Origin: Flavobacteriales bacterium UBA1112 | Lineage (GTDB): Bacteria > Bacteroidota > Bacteroidia > Flavobacteriales_D > Sanyastnellaceae | DNA length: 19,585 nt | Direction: 5' to 3' | Assembly (NCBI GenBank): GCA_002313415.1 | Contig: DCBH01000013.1 | Location: forward strand, 1-19,585 | In this document: one piece after another, positions 1 through 7,313 of the stretch | Layout of the letters: every line of letters begins with the position of its first letter | Numbering within the stretch: the stretch's first letter is position 1 | The notes under the pieces: generated by a model | What the model saw: only the letters and a program-made list of their open reading frames with translations | Databases searched by the model: none | Told to the model about the DNA's origin: nothing | Translations under genes and position numbers: made by a program

Positions 1-489
1 GAACAAGAGGGTACCTATCCCCTTCCTGAAGCGCAACTCGACCGCTTCATGTTCAACACATGGGTGGATTACCCATCGTTTGATGAAGAAGTCAACGTGG
101 TGAAGCAAACCACTTCAGACGCCTCCTCGGACGTGAAGGCCGTCATCAGTGGCGACGAGATTCTCGCTTACCAGGCGGTCATCCGCCGGATGCCGGTGGC
201 CGACAACGTGGTCGACTACGCCGTCAACCTTGCCGCCTCAACCCGACCAGGACGCGACCGCGCCACTGCGGAGGTCAACCAATACCTCAGTTGGGGTGCC
301 GGACCGCGCGCTTCGCAATACCTCATCGTGGCTGCGAAGGTCAACGCCGCCCTGAACGGCAAGTACAGCCCGGACATCGAAGACGTTCAGGCTGTCGCCA
401 CCCCCATCCTGCGCCACCGCATCGTACGGAACTACAAGGCTGAAGCCGATGGCGTGACAGTGGAGTCACTCATCGGCCGTTTGAAGTAA
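1..489 (+). CDS. MoxR-family AAA+ ATPase, C-terminal part (5' end outside window)
   Basis: The reading frame is open from base 1 and ends at TAA 487-489, so only the last 162 residues are present. It opens inside the signature MoxR stretch EQEGTYPLPEAQLDRFMF, which in complete proteins follows Walker B and sensor 1. The rest is the helical AAA lid, containing the sensor-2 type GASPRA-like segment seen here as GAGPRASQYLIVAAK. MoxR ATPases are cytoplasmic chaperone-like ATPases, usually paired with DUF58 and von Willebrand-domain proteins. Here the next gene is instead a sulfotransferase-like gene whose ATG overlaps the last base of this stop codon. The sequence is GC-rich (40 of 60 bases in 241-300), unlike the genes that follow. 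The Walker A part lies upstream of the window. Family assignment is secure; the substrate is unknown. Confidence 0.93.
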   Translation, partial: EQEGTYPLPEAQLDRFMFNTWVDYPSFDEEVNVVKQTTSDASSDVKAVISGDEILAYQAVIRRMPVADNVVDYAVNLAASTRPGRDRATAEVNQYLSWGAGPRASQYLIVAAKVNAALNGKYSPDIEDVQAVATPILRHRIVRNYKAEADGVTVESLIGRLK

Positions 490-1088
490 TGACAGCGATT
501 AGTCTGAAGGAAAGACTGAAGCGTTTCATCGATGCTCACGCTTGGAGATTTATGCAGAGTGACTACGGTCCAAAGGTGTTCGTTATAGGCTATTTCAAAA
601 CGGGAACCACTTCTGTTGGCAAGGCGTTGGAGCTCTTGGGTTTTAAGCATTCTTCGTTCAATCATTATGTTTTTCGAAAACTTTACAAAAAAGGAAAGCT
701 TGACAAAATCATCCTTTTCACCTCGAAGTTCGAAAGCTTCGATGATGCACCTTGGCTCAAAGAAGATGTCATTCCAATTCTGGACAAAGCTTTCCCAAAA
801 TCTAAATGGATTTATTTGGAGCGGGACGAGGAGTCTTGGAAGCGCTCGCTCAAACGATGGAAGGCATCTTTGAACAAAGTTTCAAACCCAGAAAAGGGAT
901 GGATGGACTACCAAAACCACGCTAATTTCATCCTAAAATATTTTGAAGAGAAGAGCAACTCCAACTTCATAACCTTGGATGTTAGAGATCCTGAAGGATT
1001 TAAAAAGCTCGGCATATTCCTCGGAAAGATTTCACCAACGCCGTTCTTCCCTCATGATAATAAAAGTGCAGATGTAAATTCCCAGTAG
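489..1088 (+). CDS. Sulfotransferase-like P-loop protein
   Basis: The 199-residue protein carries a 5'-phosphosulfate-binding-like loop, GYFKTGTTSVGKAL, at residues 34-47 and a 3'-phosphate-binding-like segment, IYLERDEESWKRS, at 108-120. This Arg...Ser arrangement is that of PAPS-dependent sulfotransferases. Such enzymes transfer sulfuryl groups from PAPS to hydroxyls of glycans, lipids or small molecules. No signal peptide or membrane segment is visible, so it is probably cytoplasmic. It is short for the family (usually about 220-300 residues) but has both cofactor motifs. The start ATG at 489 overlaps the preceding stop. The gene is AT-rich (16 G+C of 60 in 661-720), in sharp contrast to moxR, which suggests separate ancestry. 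Its position before wcaF-like, flippase and glycosyltransferase genes suggests a glycan acceptor; this is inferred. A related nucleotide-dependent kinase or transferase is less likely. Confidence 0.72.
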   Translation: MTAISLKERLKRFIDAHAWRFMQSDYGPKVFVIGYFKTGTTSVGKALELLGFKHSSFNHYVFRKLYKKGKLDKIILFTSKFESFDDAPWLKEDVIPILDKAFPKSKWIYLERDEESWKRSLKRWKASLNKVSNPEKGWMDYQNHANFILKYFEEKSNSNFITLDVRDPEGFKKLGIFLGKISPTPFFPHDNKSADVNSQ

Positions 1089-1120
1089 ATAAGAATGTCT
1101 GTTCGCATAATAAACGTAGA

Positions 1121-1684
1121 ATGTTTTCGACACGACTCGACCAATTCGACAACTCCGACTATCATTCAGGATCTTGGTTCGCACGTGTACTTTGGATGAT
1201 CGTCTCAGGTATGTTCTTCCAAACCCTGTTTCCGTGGCCCAGTTCGTTAAAGCGATTGTGGTTGCGGGTCTTTGGCGCCAAGGTCGGTCGAGGGGTGGTC
1301 ATTAAACCTCGCATCACCATCAAATACCCATGGAAACTTACCGTCGGTGACTACTGCTGGATAGGTGAAAACGTCTGGATTGACAATCTGGGTCAAGTCG
1401 CCATTGGCAATCACTGCTGCCTATCTCAAGGCGCCCTTCTCCTGTGTGGCAACCACAATTACAAGAAGACAACGTTTGATTTGATGGTGGGCGACATCAC
1501 ACTTGAAGATGGCGTTTGGATAGGTGCCCGCGCCAGTGTTGGGCCCGGTGTGAATTGCAAGTCACATAGCGTGCTTACCATGGGCAGCACAGCCACTCAA
1601 AATTTGGAGGCGTGGATGATTCACCAAGGCAACCCTGCACAGTTGAAGATGAATCGCCAATTCGATTCCAAACCTGACAACTAA
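1121..1684 (+). CDS. WcaF-type O-acetyltransferase (left-handed beta-helix)
   Basis: The 187-residue protein has the full layout of WcaF-like colanic acid/exopolysaccharide acetyltransferases. An N-terminal segment with aromatic residues (QFDNSDYHSG, 8-17) is followed by a hydrophobic stretch at 21-41 and hexapeptide repeats from about 52 to 155 (FGAKVGRGVVIKP, IGENVWIDNL, IGARASVGPGV). The likely catalytic histidine is H112 in the GNHNY motif, and the protein ends with the family's QGNPA segment at 169-173. The reaction is acetyl transfer from acetyl-CoA to a sugar hydroxyl of a lipid-linked or nucleotide-linked intermediate in the cytoplasm. The stop TAA (1682-1684) lies in the same reading frame as the ABC transporter that follows. 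The gene belongs to the glycan cluster. The family is clear; the acetylated sugar is unknown. Confidence 0.88.
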   Translation: MFSTRLDQFDNSDYHSGSWFARVLWMIVSGMFFQTLFPWPSSLKRLWLRVFGAKVGRGVVIKPRITIKYPWKLTVGDYCWIGENVWIDNLGQVAIGNHCCLSQGALLLCGNHNYKKTTFDLMVGDITLEDGVWIGARASVGPGVNCKSHSVLTMGSTATQNLEAWMIHQGNPAQLKMNRQFDSKPDN

Positions 1685-1702
1685 CTTCAACACATCGCCA
1701 GC

Positions 1703-3487
1703 TTGACCTCAGACGTGACTGAACCCAATTCCATCTATTCTGTCCTTCAGCGAACCTTCAAGTTGCTCGACCCAAGCGAGCGAAGGAGATCTGTAATGAC
1801 GGTGTTGAGTATTTTCATCAACAGCATCGTCGAAATTATGGGCCTTGCAGTGGTGGTCCCCGTTATAGGCTTGGTTGTTCAGCCTGAGAAGATTGAAACG
1901 AATCAATCCCTGAAAGCAACCTTCGATGCTGTATCGCATTTGGGTATAAACACACCTGAGCGTTTTCTCATCGCGATGTGTGGACTCATGATTGTGGCCT
2001 TCTTATTCAAAGCAGTTTTTGGGCTTTTGGTCAACTTGTTTCAGACAAGATTCTCCTTTTCTGTGGCTCACCGCTTGTCAGGCCAAATGTGGTCCTACCA
2101 CTTTTCTCAATCACTCGAGCGTATGCGCGGCAAAGACTCTGGACGGATTCTCTCTGAAATCAATGTTTGGCCAATGCAATTTGCGAATGTCTTCATGGTT
2201 GGGGGGCTGCTGATGGTGAACGAAATTTGCGTGATCACGCTGATCGCTTTAGGACTTTTGGTCTACAATACCATCGTCTTCTTGAGTATCGCTCTCCTCA
2301 TCGGTTCTGGCGCTCTCATCATTCGCCAAGCCACCACAAAGAGGCTCTTGATTTACAGCGACATTCGACGACAAATAGAACCCCGTACTAACACCCTCAT
2401 CACCGATGCAGTAAGAGGATTTCTTGAAGTCATCACATTCAGAGCATCAAGAGCCGTTCGCGAGGCTTACCTCAGCGATCAATCAACCATTTTCAGACTT
2501 GAAAGCAACACCAACGTAATCAAACTCACCCCAGCGAAGCTTTACGAAGTGCTTGCTGTGGTCGCTGTAGCTAGCTCCATCATCATCGCCCTCCTTCAAG
2601 GAACGCCCGATTCTGGCTTCTTTGAACTCCTCAGCTTCATGGCCATCAGCGCATACCGCATCATGCCTTCCATGAGCAGAATCAATACCGCTGTAATGCG
2701 CATGCGCGGGCAGCACTACGTTCTCGACACCATGGAAAAAGGGTTTCAATGTCAACCGAGATGGGTGAATCGCCAGAATTCTGGCTCTAAACAACTCGCA
2801 AAAGTCGATCTGAATGTAAATAAGGTGACCCTTTCTTATGAGGCCGCAGAGACAGCGGTAATAGCTCATCTCAAGCATTCTTTTACTCACGGGAAGATAC
2901 ATGCCATTGTTGGCCCCTCAGGCTCGGGCAAGAGCACGCTCATCAGCGCTTTACTTGGTCTTCACAAGCCAGAGCAAGGTGCGATTGAAATCCAAAGTTA
3001 CGACCAAGGTACCGTTGCACTGGATGATGACCTCGACTTGCACGAATGGCTTCTCCATGTCGGTTACCTCAGCCAGAAACCGTTCTTATTCCAAGGCACT
3101 GTTCGAGACAATTTGACCCTGCGTGTGCCAGGTGCAGTCCTCAATGAAAAACTCGTGAAGTCGTTAATCCAAACTCTGAAATTGGACGATTGCCTCGGCT
3201 CCTCGCCACTGGCATTTGAGCTGCAAGAAGGCGGAGGCAACTTAAGCGGCGGCCAACAGCAACGACTCGCATTGTTGAGAGCGCTTCAAATCAACAGGCC
3301 GGTACTCATCTTAGATGAAGCCACAAGCGCCCTTGACAGCGAGCTCCGTGATGTCGTTTTTGACCTTCTTCAGGAGAGAGCTGCCGCAGGCTGCAATGTC
3401 ATCCTAGCCACACACGACAAAGAATTAGCACAACGTTGCGATGAAATTTTGAACCTTGGAGCACTCACCACAGACTTCCCCGAATGA
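1703..3487 (+). CDS. ABC transporter with fused membrane and ATPase domains, likely glycan flippase (PglK/MsbA type)
   Basis: The 594-residue protein has a transmembrane domain (about residues 30-320, with hydrophobic segments near 33-60, 88-110, 165-205 and 280-300) followed by a complete nucleotide-binding domain. Visible motifs are Walker A GPSGSGKSTL (about 404-413), Q-loop YLSQKPFLFQGTVRDNL, signature NLSGGQQQRLAL (about 513-524), Walker B VLILDEATSALD (about 534-545) and H-loop ATHD (about 570). Size and order fit half-transporters that dimerise to flip lipid-linked oligosaccharides, such as Campylobacter PglK. The start is taken as TTG 1703. The frame is closed upstream by the acetyltransferase stop at 1682, and the next ATG (1796) would remove the conserved LLDPSERRR segment. 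The gene ends in an ATGA overlap with the next glycosyltransferase. Drug export is an alternative, but the glycan-cluster setting argues against it. Confidence 0.88.
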   Translation: MTSDVTEPNSIYSVLQRTFKLLDPSERRRSVMTVLSIFINSIVEIMGLAVVVPVIGLVVQPEKIETNQSLKATFDAVSHLGINTPERFLIAMCGLMIVAFLFKAVFGLLVNLFQTRFSFSVAHRLSGQMWSYHFSQSLERMRGKDSGRILSEINVWPMQFANVFMVGGLLMVNEICVITLIALGLLVYNTIVFLSIALLIGSGALIIRQATTKRLLIYSDIRRQIEPRTNTLITDAVRGFLEVITFRASRAVREAYLSDQSTIFRLESNTNVIKLTPAKLYEVLAVVAVASSIIIALLQGTPDSGFFELLSFMAISAYRIMPSMSRINTAVMRMRGQHYVLDTMEKGFQCQPRWVNRQNSGSKQLAKVDLNVNKVTLSYEAAETAVIAHLKHSFTHGKIHAIVGPSGSGKSTLISALLGLHKPEQGAIEIQSYDQGTVALDDDLDLHEWLLHVGYLSQKPFLFQGTVRDNLTLRVPGAVLNEKLVKSLIQTLKLDDCLGSSPLAFELQEGGGNLSGGQQQRLALLRALQINRPVLILDEATSALDSELRDVVFDLLQERAAAGCNVILATHDKELAQRCDEILNLGALTTDFPE

Positions 3488-4533
3488 GTGCCAAAGCCCA
3501 TCGAATCGTCTTTCTTTACTCGGAACTTGCAGGGTACTTTTTGGCCTGTGCCGAGGTATTGGGTCAACATCCAGAGGTGGCATCTGTGGACATTGTGCAT
3601 TGGCCAAGCCACCCCGAGGCTCCGTTCCATTTCTCGTCAACAGACAATTACTCACTTCACCCCAAGGAAAAACACAATCGAGAAGGCTTGAAGCTCCTCT
3701 TGGCCCAAATCAACCCAACCGCCATCGTTTGTTCTGGATGGATGGATGCGGATTACAATCACTTGGCTAAGACGTACCAAAAACGCATCCCTGTGGTACT
3801 CACCCTAGACAATTGGTGGACGGGAAGTCTGAAACAACGCCTAGCGGTTCTAACTGCACCATTGTTTATACATCGACGTTTTAACCGTGCTTGGATTCCG
3901 GGTGAACCACAATTCCTCTTCGCCAAAAAACTCGGCTTTTCAGGAAAAAAACTTGCCACAGGATTCTATTGCGCCGACCCCGGGCCTTTTCAAGCCATCT
4001 ACGAGCAGCGCAAGGCGACACCGCCTGCTAAGAAAATCCTTTACATCGGGCGATATCTGGACATCAAGGGCGTTCGAGAATTGTGGTCGGCTTTTGTAGA
4101 ACTCTCTGACGAATTTCCAGAATGGGAACTCCATTGCATTGGTACTGGTCAGCTTTGGGACAGTCGCACGATTCATCCCAAAGTCATTCACCACGGATTC
4201 AAGCAGCCCCACGAATTGGAGTCACACATCGTAAATGCCGCTTGCTTCGTTTTGCCTAGCAAAAAGGAACCATGGGGTGTGGTCCTGCATGAAATGGCGA
4301 TTGCAGGATTGCCACTGCTCGCAAGCACCCGTGTTGGTGCATCATCTCAATTCCTGGAGAACGGAATAAATGGCATCAGCTTTAATCCTTTAGCAATTGG
4401 AAAGGCGCTTAAGTCTTTTTTACGCAAAAATGAAATTCAAACTAAAAACGAATCGTTTGCAAGTCATAAACTAGGGACTTTGTATACACCTGCGGATTGG
4501 AGTCATACTTTGCTTTCTCTTTTCCAAACATGA
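3484..4533 (+). CDS. Glycosyltransferase family 4 (GT-B fold)
   Basis: The 349-residue protein has the two-Rossmann-domain layout of GT4 enzymes. The donor domain begins near residue 184 (KKILYIGRYLDIKGVREL), and the E-x7-E motif is present as EPWGVVLHE (E262 and E270), followed by MAIAGLPLLAS. The N-terminal acceptor domain begins unusually, with RIVFLYSELAGYF rather than the common glycine-rich GG..R loop. It would transfer a sugar from a nucleotide-sugar donor with retention of configuration, probably to a lipid-linked intermediate at the cytoplasmic membrane. Its ATG (3484) overlaps the ABC transporter stop as ATGA, and its stop overlaps the next glycosyltransferase in the same way, so translation of the three is probably coupled. 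Donor and acceptor cannot be told from sequence alone. Confidence 0.87.
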   Translation: MSAKAHRIVFLYSELAGYFLACAEVLGQHPEVASVDIVHWPSHPEAPFHFSSTDNYSLHPKEKHNREGLKLLLAQINPTAIVCSGWMDADYNHLAKTYQKRIPVVLTLDNWWTGSLKQRLAVLTAPLFIHRRFNRAWIPGEPQFLFAKKLGFSGKKLATGFYCADPGPFQAIYEQRKATPPAKKILYIGRYLDIKGVRELWSAFVELSDEFPEWELHCIGTGQLWDSRTIHPKVIHHGFKQPHELESHIVNAACFVLPSKKEPWGVVLHEMAIAGLPLLASTRVGASSQFLENGINGISFNPLAIGKALKSFLRKNEIQTKNESFASHKLGTLYTPADWSHTLLSLFQT

Positions 4534-5711
4534 AGATTTTGTATTTCAGCCCCAACCCCCATCTTCGCATTGAAGACCAAGCGGGATACGGCACCCACAT
4601 GCGAGAAATGATCGCTGCGTTCAAGGCGCTCGGCCACGAGGTTCACATACTCATTGCAGGAAGAAAAAAAAATTATCACAACTTAGTCAAGAGGCCTCAG
4701 CAACGAGATTTCACCAGAAAGAATTTACTGAAGAAATTGATTCCAAGATTACTCTGGGAAACGCTTAGAGACCTGCGACTCATCCAAATTGATCGAAGCA
4801 ACAAGTTTCAATTGACTCAACTCGTGGCTGAATTCAAACCTGACGTCATCTACGAACGAAGTCACTACGGCATGGTATCTGGCGTTTCGGTTGCGATGGC
4901 AAACGGCATCCACCACGTTCTCGAAGTGAACAGCCCAAATGTGGACGAACGCATCATACTCAGCGGTAAAAGTTTGCTCCACCAACGAGCTTTAAAAAAA
5001 GATCGCTGGTCCTTTACACATACCGATCATTTACTCACGGTGAGTACTTATTTAGCTGAATATCTCGAAATCACCCACATTTCTAAAAAGTGGAGTATAA
5101 CACCCAATGCCATCCGTCCAGGACAACAAGAGGAATCTGAGCTTGAACTTCGAAGAAGCGCTCTCAACCTCGATGATGCAGCCATTGTTCTAGGATTTGT
5201 CGGCTCGCTATTCCCTTGGCATGGCGTGGATTTGATTATCGAAGCTGTGGCACATCTACGACAAAAAGACAGGAACATACAAGCCATTATCATTGGTGAC
5301 GGTATGATTCGAAAAAAGCTGGAAGCACTCACCATGTCCTTTCAGCTTACTGACGCAATCCACTTTGTTGGGTCTGTGCCACAATTTGACACATTCGCCT
5401 ACACTGATTTATGTAACATTCTCATCATGCCAAAATCGAATGCCTACGGATCGCCAGTCAAAATTTTTGAATACGCACTCTCTAAAAAGCCATGCATTGT
5501 TCCCAACACCTCCCCCGTGAGGGAGGTATTTGAACACGAACAAGACGGTTGGGTGGTTCATCCAAACTTGAATGCCATTGCCTCTGCTATTGAGTCCATT
5601 ATCGATTCACCTTTGAAAGCCGAACAATGCGCCGATAATTGGTACAAAAAAGTAACTACCAAACATACTTGGCGAGCCAACGCCGCTTTAGCCTTATCTA
5701 TGATACAATGA
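4530..5711 (+). CDS. Glycosyltransferase family 4 (GT-B fold)
   Basis: The 393-residue protein starts KILYFSPNPHLRIEDQAGYG, with a typical beta-strand and an acceptor-domain loop ending GTHMREM. The donor domain begins near residue 220 (VLGFVGSLFPWHGVDLII) and includes GDGMIRKKLE (257-266) and the C-terminal motif GSPVKIFEYALSKKPCIV (308-325), where E314 is the conserved glutamate. ATG 4530 is chosen because it starts directly at the first conserved beta-strand and forms an ATGA overlap with the previous stop; an in-frame upstream TTG at 4497 would lie inside the previous gene. A run of nine A residues at 4664-4672 lies within the coding sequence (see findings). It is a glycan-assembly enzyme of unknown sugar specificity. 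It overlaps the broken GT2 gene downstream by another ATGA. Confidence 0.88.
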   Translation: MKILYFSPNPHLRIEDQAGYGTHMREMIAAFKALGHEVHILIAGRKKNYHNLVKRPQQRDFTRKNLLKKLIPRLLWETLRDLRLIQIDRSNKFQLTQLVAEFKPDVIYERSHYGMVSGVSVAMANGIHHVLEVNSPNVDERIILSGKSLLHQRALKKDRWSFTHTDHLLTVSTYLAEYLEITHISKKWSITPNAIRPGQQEESELELRRSALNLDDAAIVLGFVGSLFPWHGVDLIIEAVAHLRQKDRNIQAIIIGDGMIRKKLEALTMSFQLTDAIHFVGSVPQFDTFAYTDLCNILIMPKSNAYGSPVKIFEYALSKKPCIVPNTSPVREVFEHEQDGWVVHPNLNAIASAIESIIDSPLKAEQCADNWYKKVTTKHTWRANAALALSMIQ

Positions 5712-6178
5712 TTGACAAAGCGACAATCATCTTCCAGTGTTTCAATGTCGAGTCCTACATTCAAGAATGCTTGGATCACATTGCGCACCGGGGTTACGTG
5801 GTGAATTACATTTATTTGGTTGACAACAACTAGTCTGAAGATACCACCGGTAATCTGCACGCGTAGCAGAATACCAAGCCAACCTTTCAACCACCGTGTC
5901 GCCGAGTGAAATCATGATTAAAAACGACAATCGCGGATCAGCAGTAAACGATTAGTGAGTTCAGCTTTGGCTTTTCGATGGGACTCACGGGATACCGCAG
6001 TGAACTTGTCTTTACGCGAACTGCAATTCACATGTCCTTTTTGATTTTACTTCAAAAAAAGCCTTCAGCCAGAACTTGGCGTTGTTTCGAGCTATAAAGC
6101 CTCTCGGACAATTTTTAACTTTGGCTCCAAGAGGCAAACTCGAATTTTCCCTCATTGTGTCATTCCTCAAGGAGACTC
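5708..6178 (+). pseudogene. Broken family 2 glycosyltransferase
   Basis: The frame starting at ATG 5708 (ATGA overlap with the previous gene) reads MIDKATIIFQCFNVESYIQE and reaches YLVDNN, the first conserved GT-A/GT2 motif. It is then cut by TAG at 5831-5833, after only 41 residues. Reading through the stop gives SEDTT, the expected continuation of the VDNNS.D.T motif. Around 5861 the homology-like reading moves to another frame, giving VAEYQANLS and then IMIKNDNRGSAVND, which matches the N..NRG..A.N segment of GT2 enzymes, and ends at TAG 5953. Further on, frame 2 (5954-6060) and then, after an A7 run, the frame from 6061 give an unbroken basic/hydrophobic stretch that may be the former C-terminus. 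The total is far below the usual 250-300 codons, so internal sequence is also missing. Identification of the N-terminal third is fairly secure; the later part is tentative. Confidence 0.8.
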
Positions 6179-7246
6179 TCAAAATAAATTGCTTGTGGCC
6201 TCGGCAACTTGCGTCCAACGAAAACGTTCGCTCAATTTTTGAGAATGTCCAAAATCACTTTTTTCTGTAATGGCCTCAGCCAACGCCAAAGAATCCCCAG
6301 GAAGTAACAAATCCGATTCCAGAATACCCATAGCGCCTACATCTGTGCCGATTACCTTAAGCCCTCGTACTTTCGCTTCAAGTACAACAGTGGGCATGCC
6401 CTCAGACAAACTTGGAAGTAGAAGCACGTGGCAGGAGTCCATGATGTCCATCATGCGATGCTTGTCTCTCACAACCCCATGATAGGTCAAGCTGTGGCGA
6501 GTTGTTTCCACTTTTGGCCAATCTCCAACAAGATGAAGTTCTATCGACTTGTCAATGAGTGAAAGCGCCTTTTCCAGAACATGAAAACCCTTTCGATATT
6601 CATTCCGTCCGACCATCAAAAAACGAATGCCGTCCCCTTTGGAAACTGCAGATGGCTTGTCAAACCATTCATCGTCCAAGCCGTTGGGTAACACGACTAC
6701 TTGTTCATCCCGAGCGCCATTTGACTTGAGTATATCGATAAGCCTACCGCCAAGCGAAACGACTTTCCATGACTGACGAATTTGGCTTTTAAAAATTGGG
6801 CGCATTAGTCGCTTGGCAAGCGCCTCTTTTACGGAATAAGCGGGCTGAAACATTTCCAATCCATGAAGATTCACCATTACACGTGGGTGTCTTCCATGGA
6901 AAGCATCCCCAGTGAGACCCTGAGCGTAAACACAATCGTATTGAGACAAGTCGCCCGCAAGATTGAGAAAGCTTCGGCTCAGTTTGCGACTGGCCCTGAG
7001 ATAATGCCCTGGCAGTATCCCTTTGTCCTCGAAAGTGCACGTGAGAACTTGGATGTTGTTTTTCGAGGTTACAATCTCATCCAGAATTTCCTGTTCTGCT
7101 GGTGGTGGTGCATTGATTTCACTGCACGTGCACACGGTGATTTGGTCTACCAGTGGCGACAAATGCTTGATGAGCATTGTCGAATGCTTCTGCATCCCAC
7201 CTACCACAAATGGAAAAAGTCCGTCTGCGAGAAACAACAAGTGCAT
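6179..7246 (-). CDS. Glycosyltransferase family 4 (GT-B fold), minus strand
   Basis: The 355-residue protein starts MHLLFLADGLFPFVVGGMQK, with the GG-containing acceptor loop typical of GT4 enzymes (residues 16-17). The donor domain follows VVVLPNGLDDEWF (183-195), then IRFLMVGRNEYRKGFHVLEK (207-226), and the E-x7-E motif EGMPTVVLE (E282, E290), followed by GTDVGA. No motif is missing, and it appears intact. ATG at 7246 is the only plausible start. It lies 61 bases downstream of fahA on the same strand and faces the broken GT2 gene; its last codons run directly into the decayed region. It probably belongs functionally with the plus-strand glycan genes rather than with fahA. The sugar donor is unknown. 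Confidence 0.88.
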   Translation of the reverse strand: MHLLFLADGLFPFVVGGMQKHSTMLIKHLSPLVDQITVCTCSEINAPPPAEQEILDEIVTSKNNIQVLTCTFEDKGILPGHYLRASRKLSRSFLNLAGDLSQYDCVYAQGLTGDAFHGRHPRVMVNLHGLEMFQPAYSVKEALAKRLMRPIFKSQIRQSWKVVSLGGRLIDILKSNGARDEQVVVLPNGLDDEWFDKPSAVSKGDGIRFLMVGRNEYRKGFHVLEKALSLIDKSIELHLVGDWPKVETTRHSLTYHGVVRDKHRMMDIMDSCHVLLLPSLSEGMPTVVLEAKVRGLKVIGTDVGAMGILESDLLLPGDSLALAEAITEKSDFGHSQKLSERFRWTQVAEATSNLF

Positions 7247-7290
7247 GGCTCTAAGTTCAACAAGAATTATTTTCGGAGAACAGCCAGAAC

Positions 7291-7313
7291 GACTGAGGAG
7301 GACTCCGTCAGTC
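7291..7313 (-). other. Stem-loop spanning the fahA stop codon
   Basis: GACTGA (7291-7296) pairs with TCAGTC (7308-7313), and inside it GGA pairs with TCC with one bulged base and a four-base loop. The fahA stop TGA (7308-7310 on the minus strand) sits in the stem. No T-rich run follows on the minus strand, so it is not a standard intrinsic terminator. It could be an RNA-processing or 3'-end element between fahA and the downstream glycosyltransferase, or chance. Confidence 0.3.

Noticed and set aside
1095..1200. Short ORF starting ATG 1095 before the acetyltransferase
   Set aside because: About 35 codons in another frame, overlapping the conserved WcaF N-terminus; no support.
2483..2902. 139-codon minus-strand open frame opposite the ABC transporter
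   Set aside because: It runs through the transporter's membrane/ATPase linker in antisense; no start context or motif.
6076..6270. 64-codon plus-strand frame as an independent gene
   Set aside because: TTG start only; its second half is antisense to the GT4 gene, and the first half is better explained as a remnant of the broken GT2 gene.
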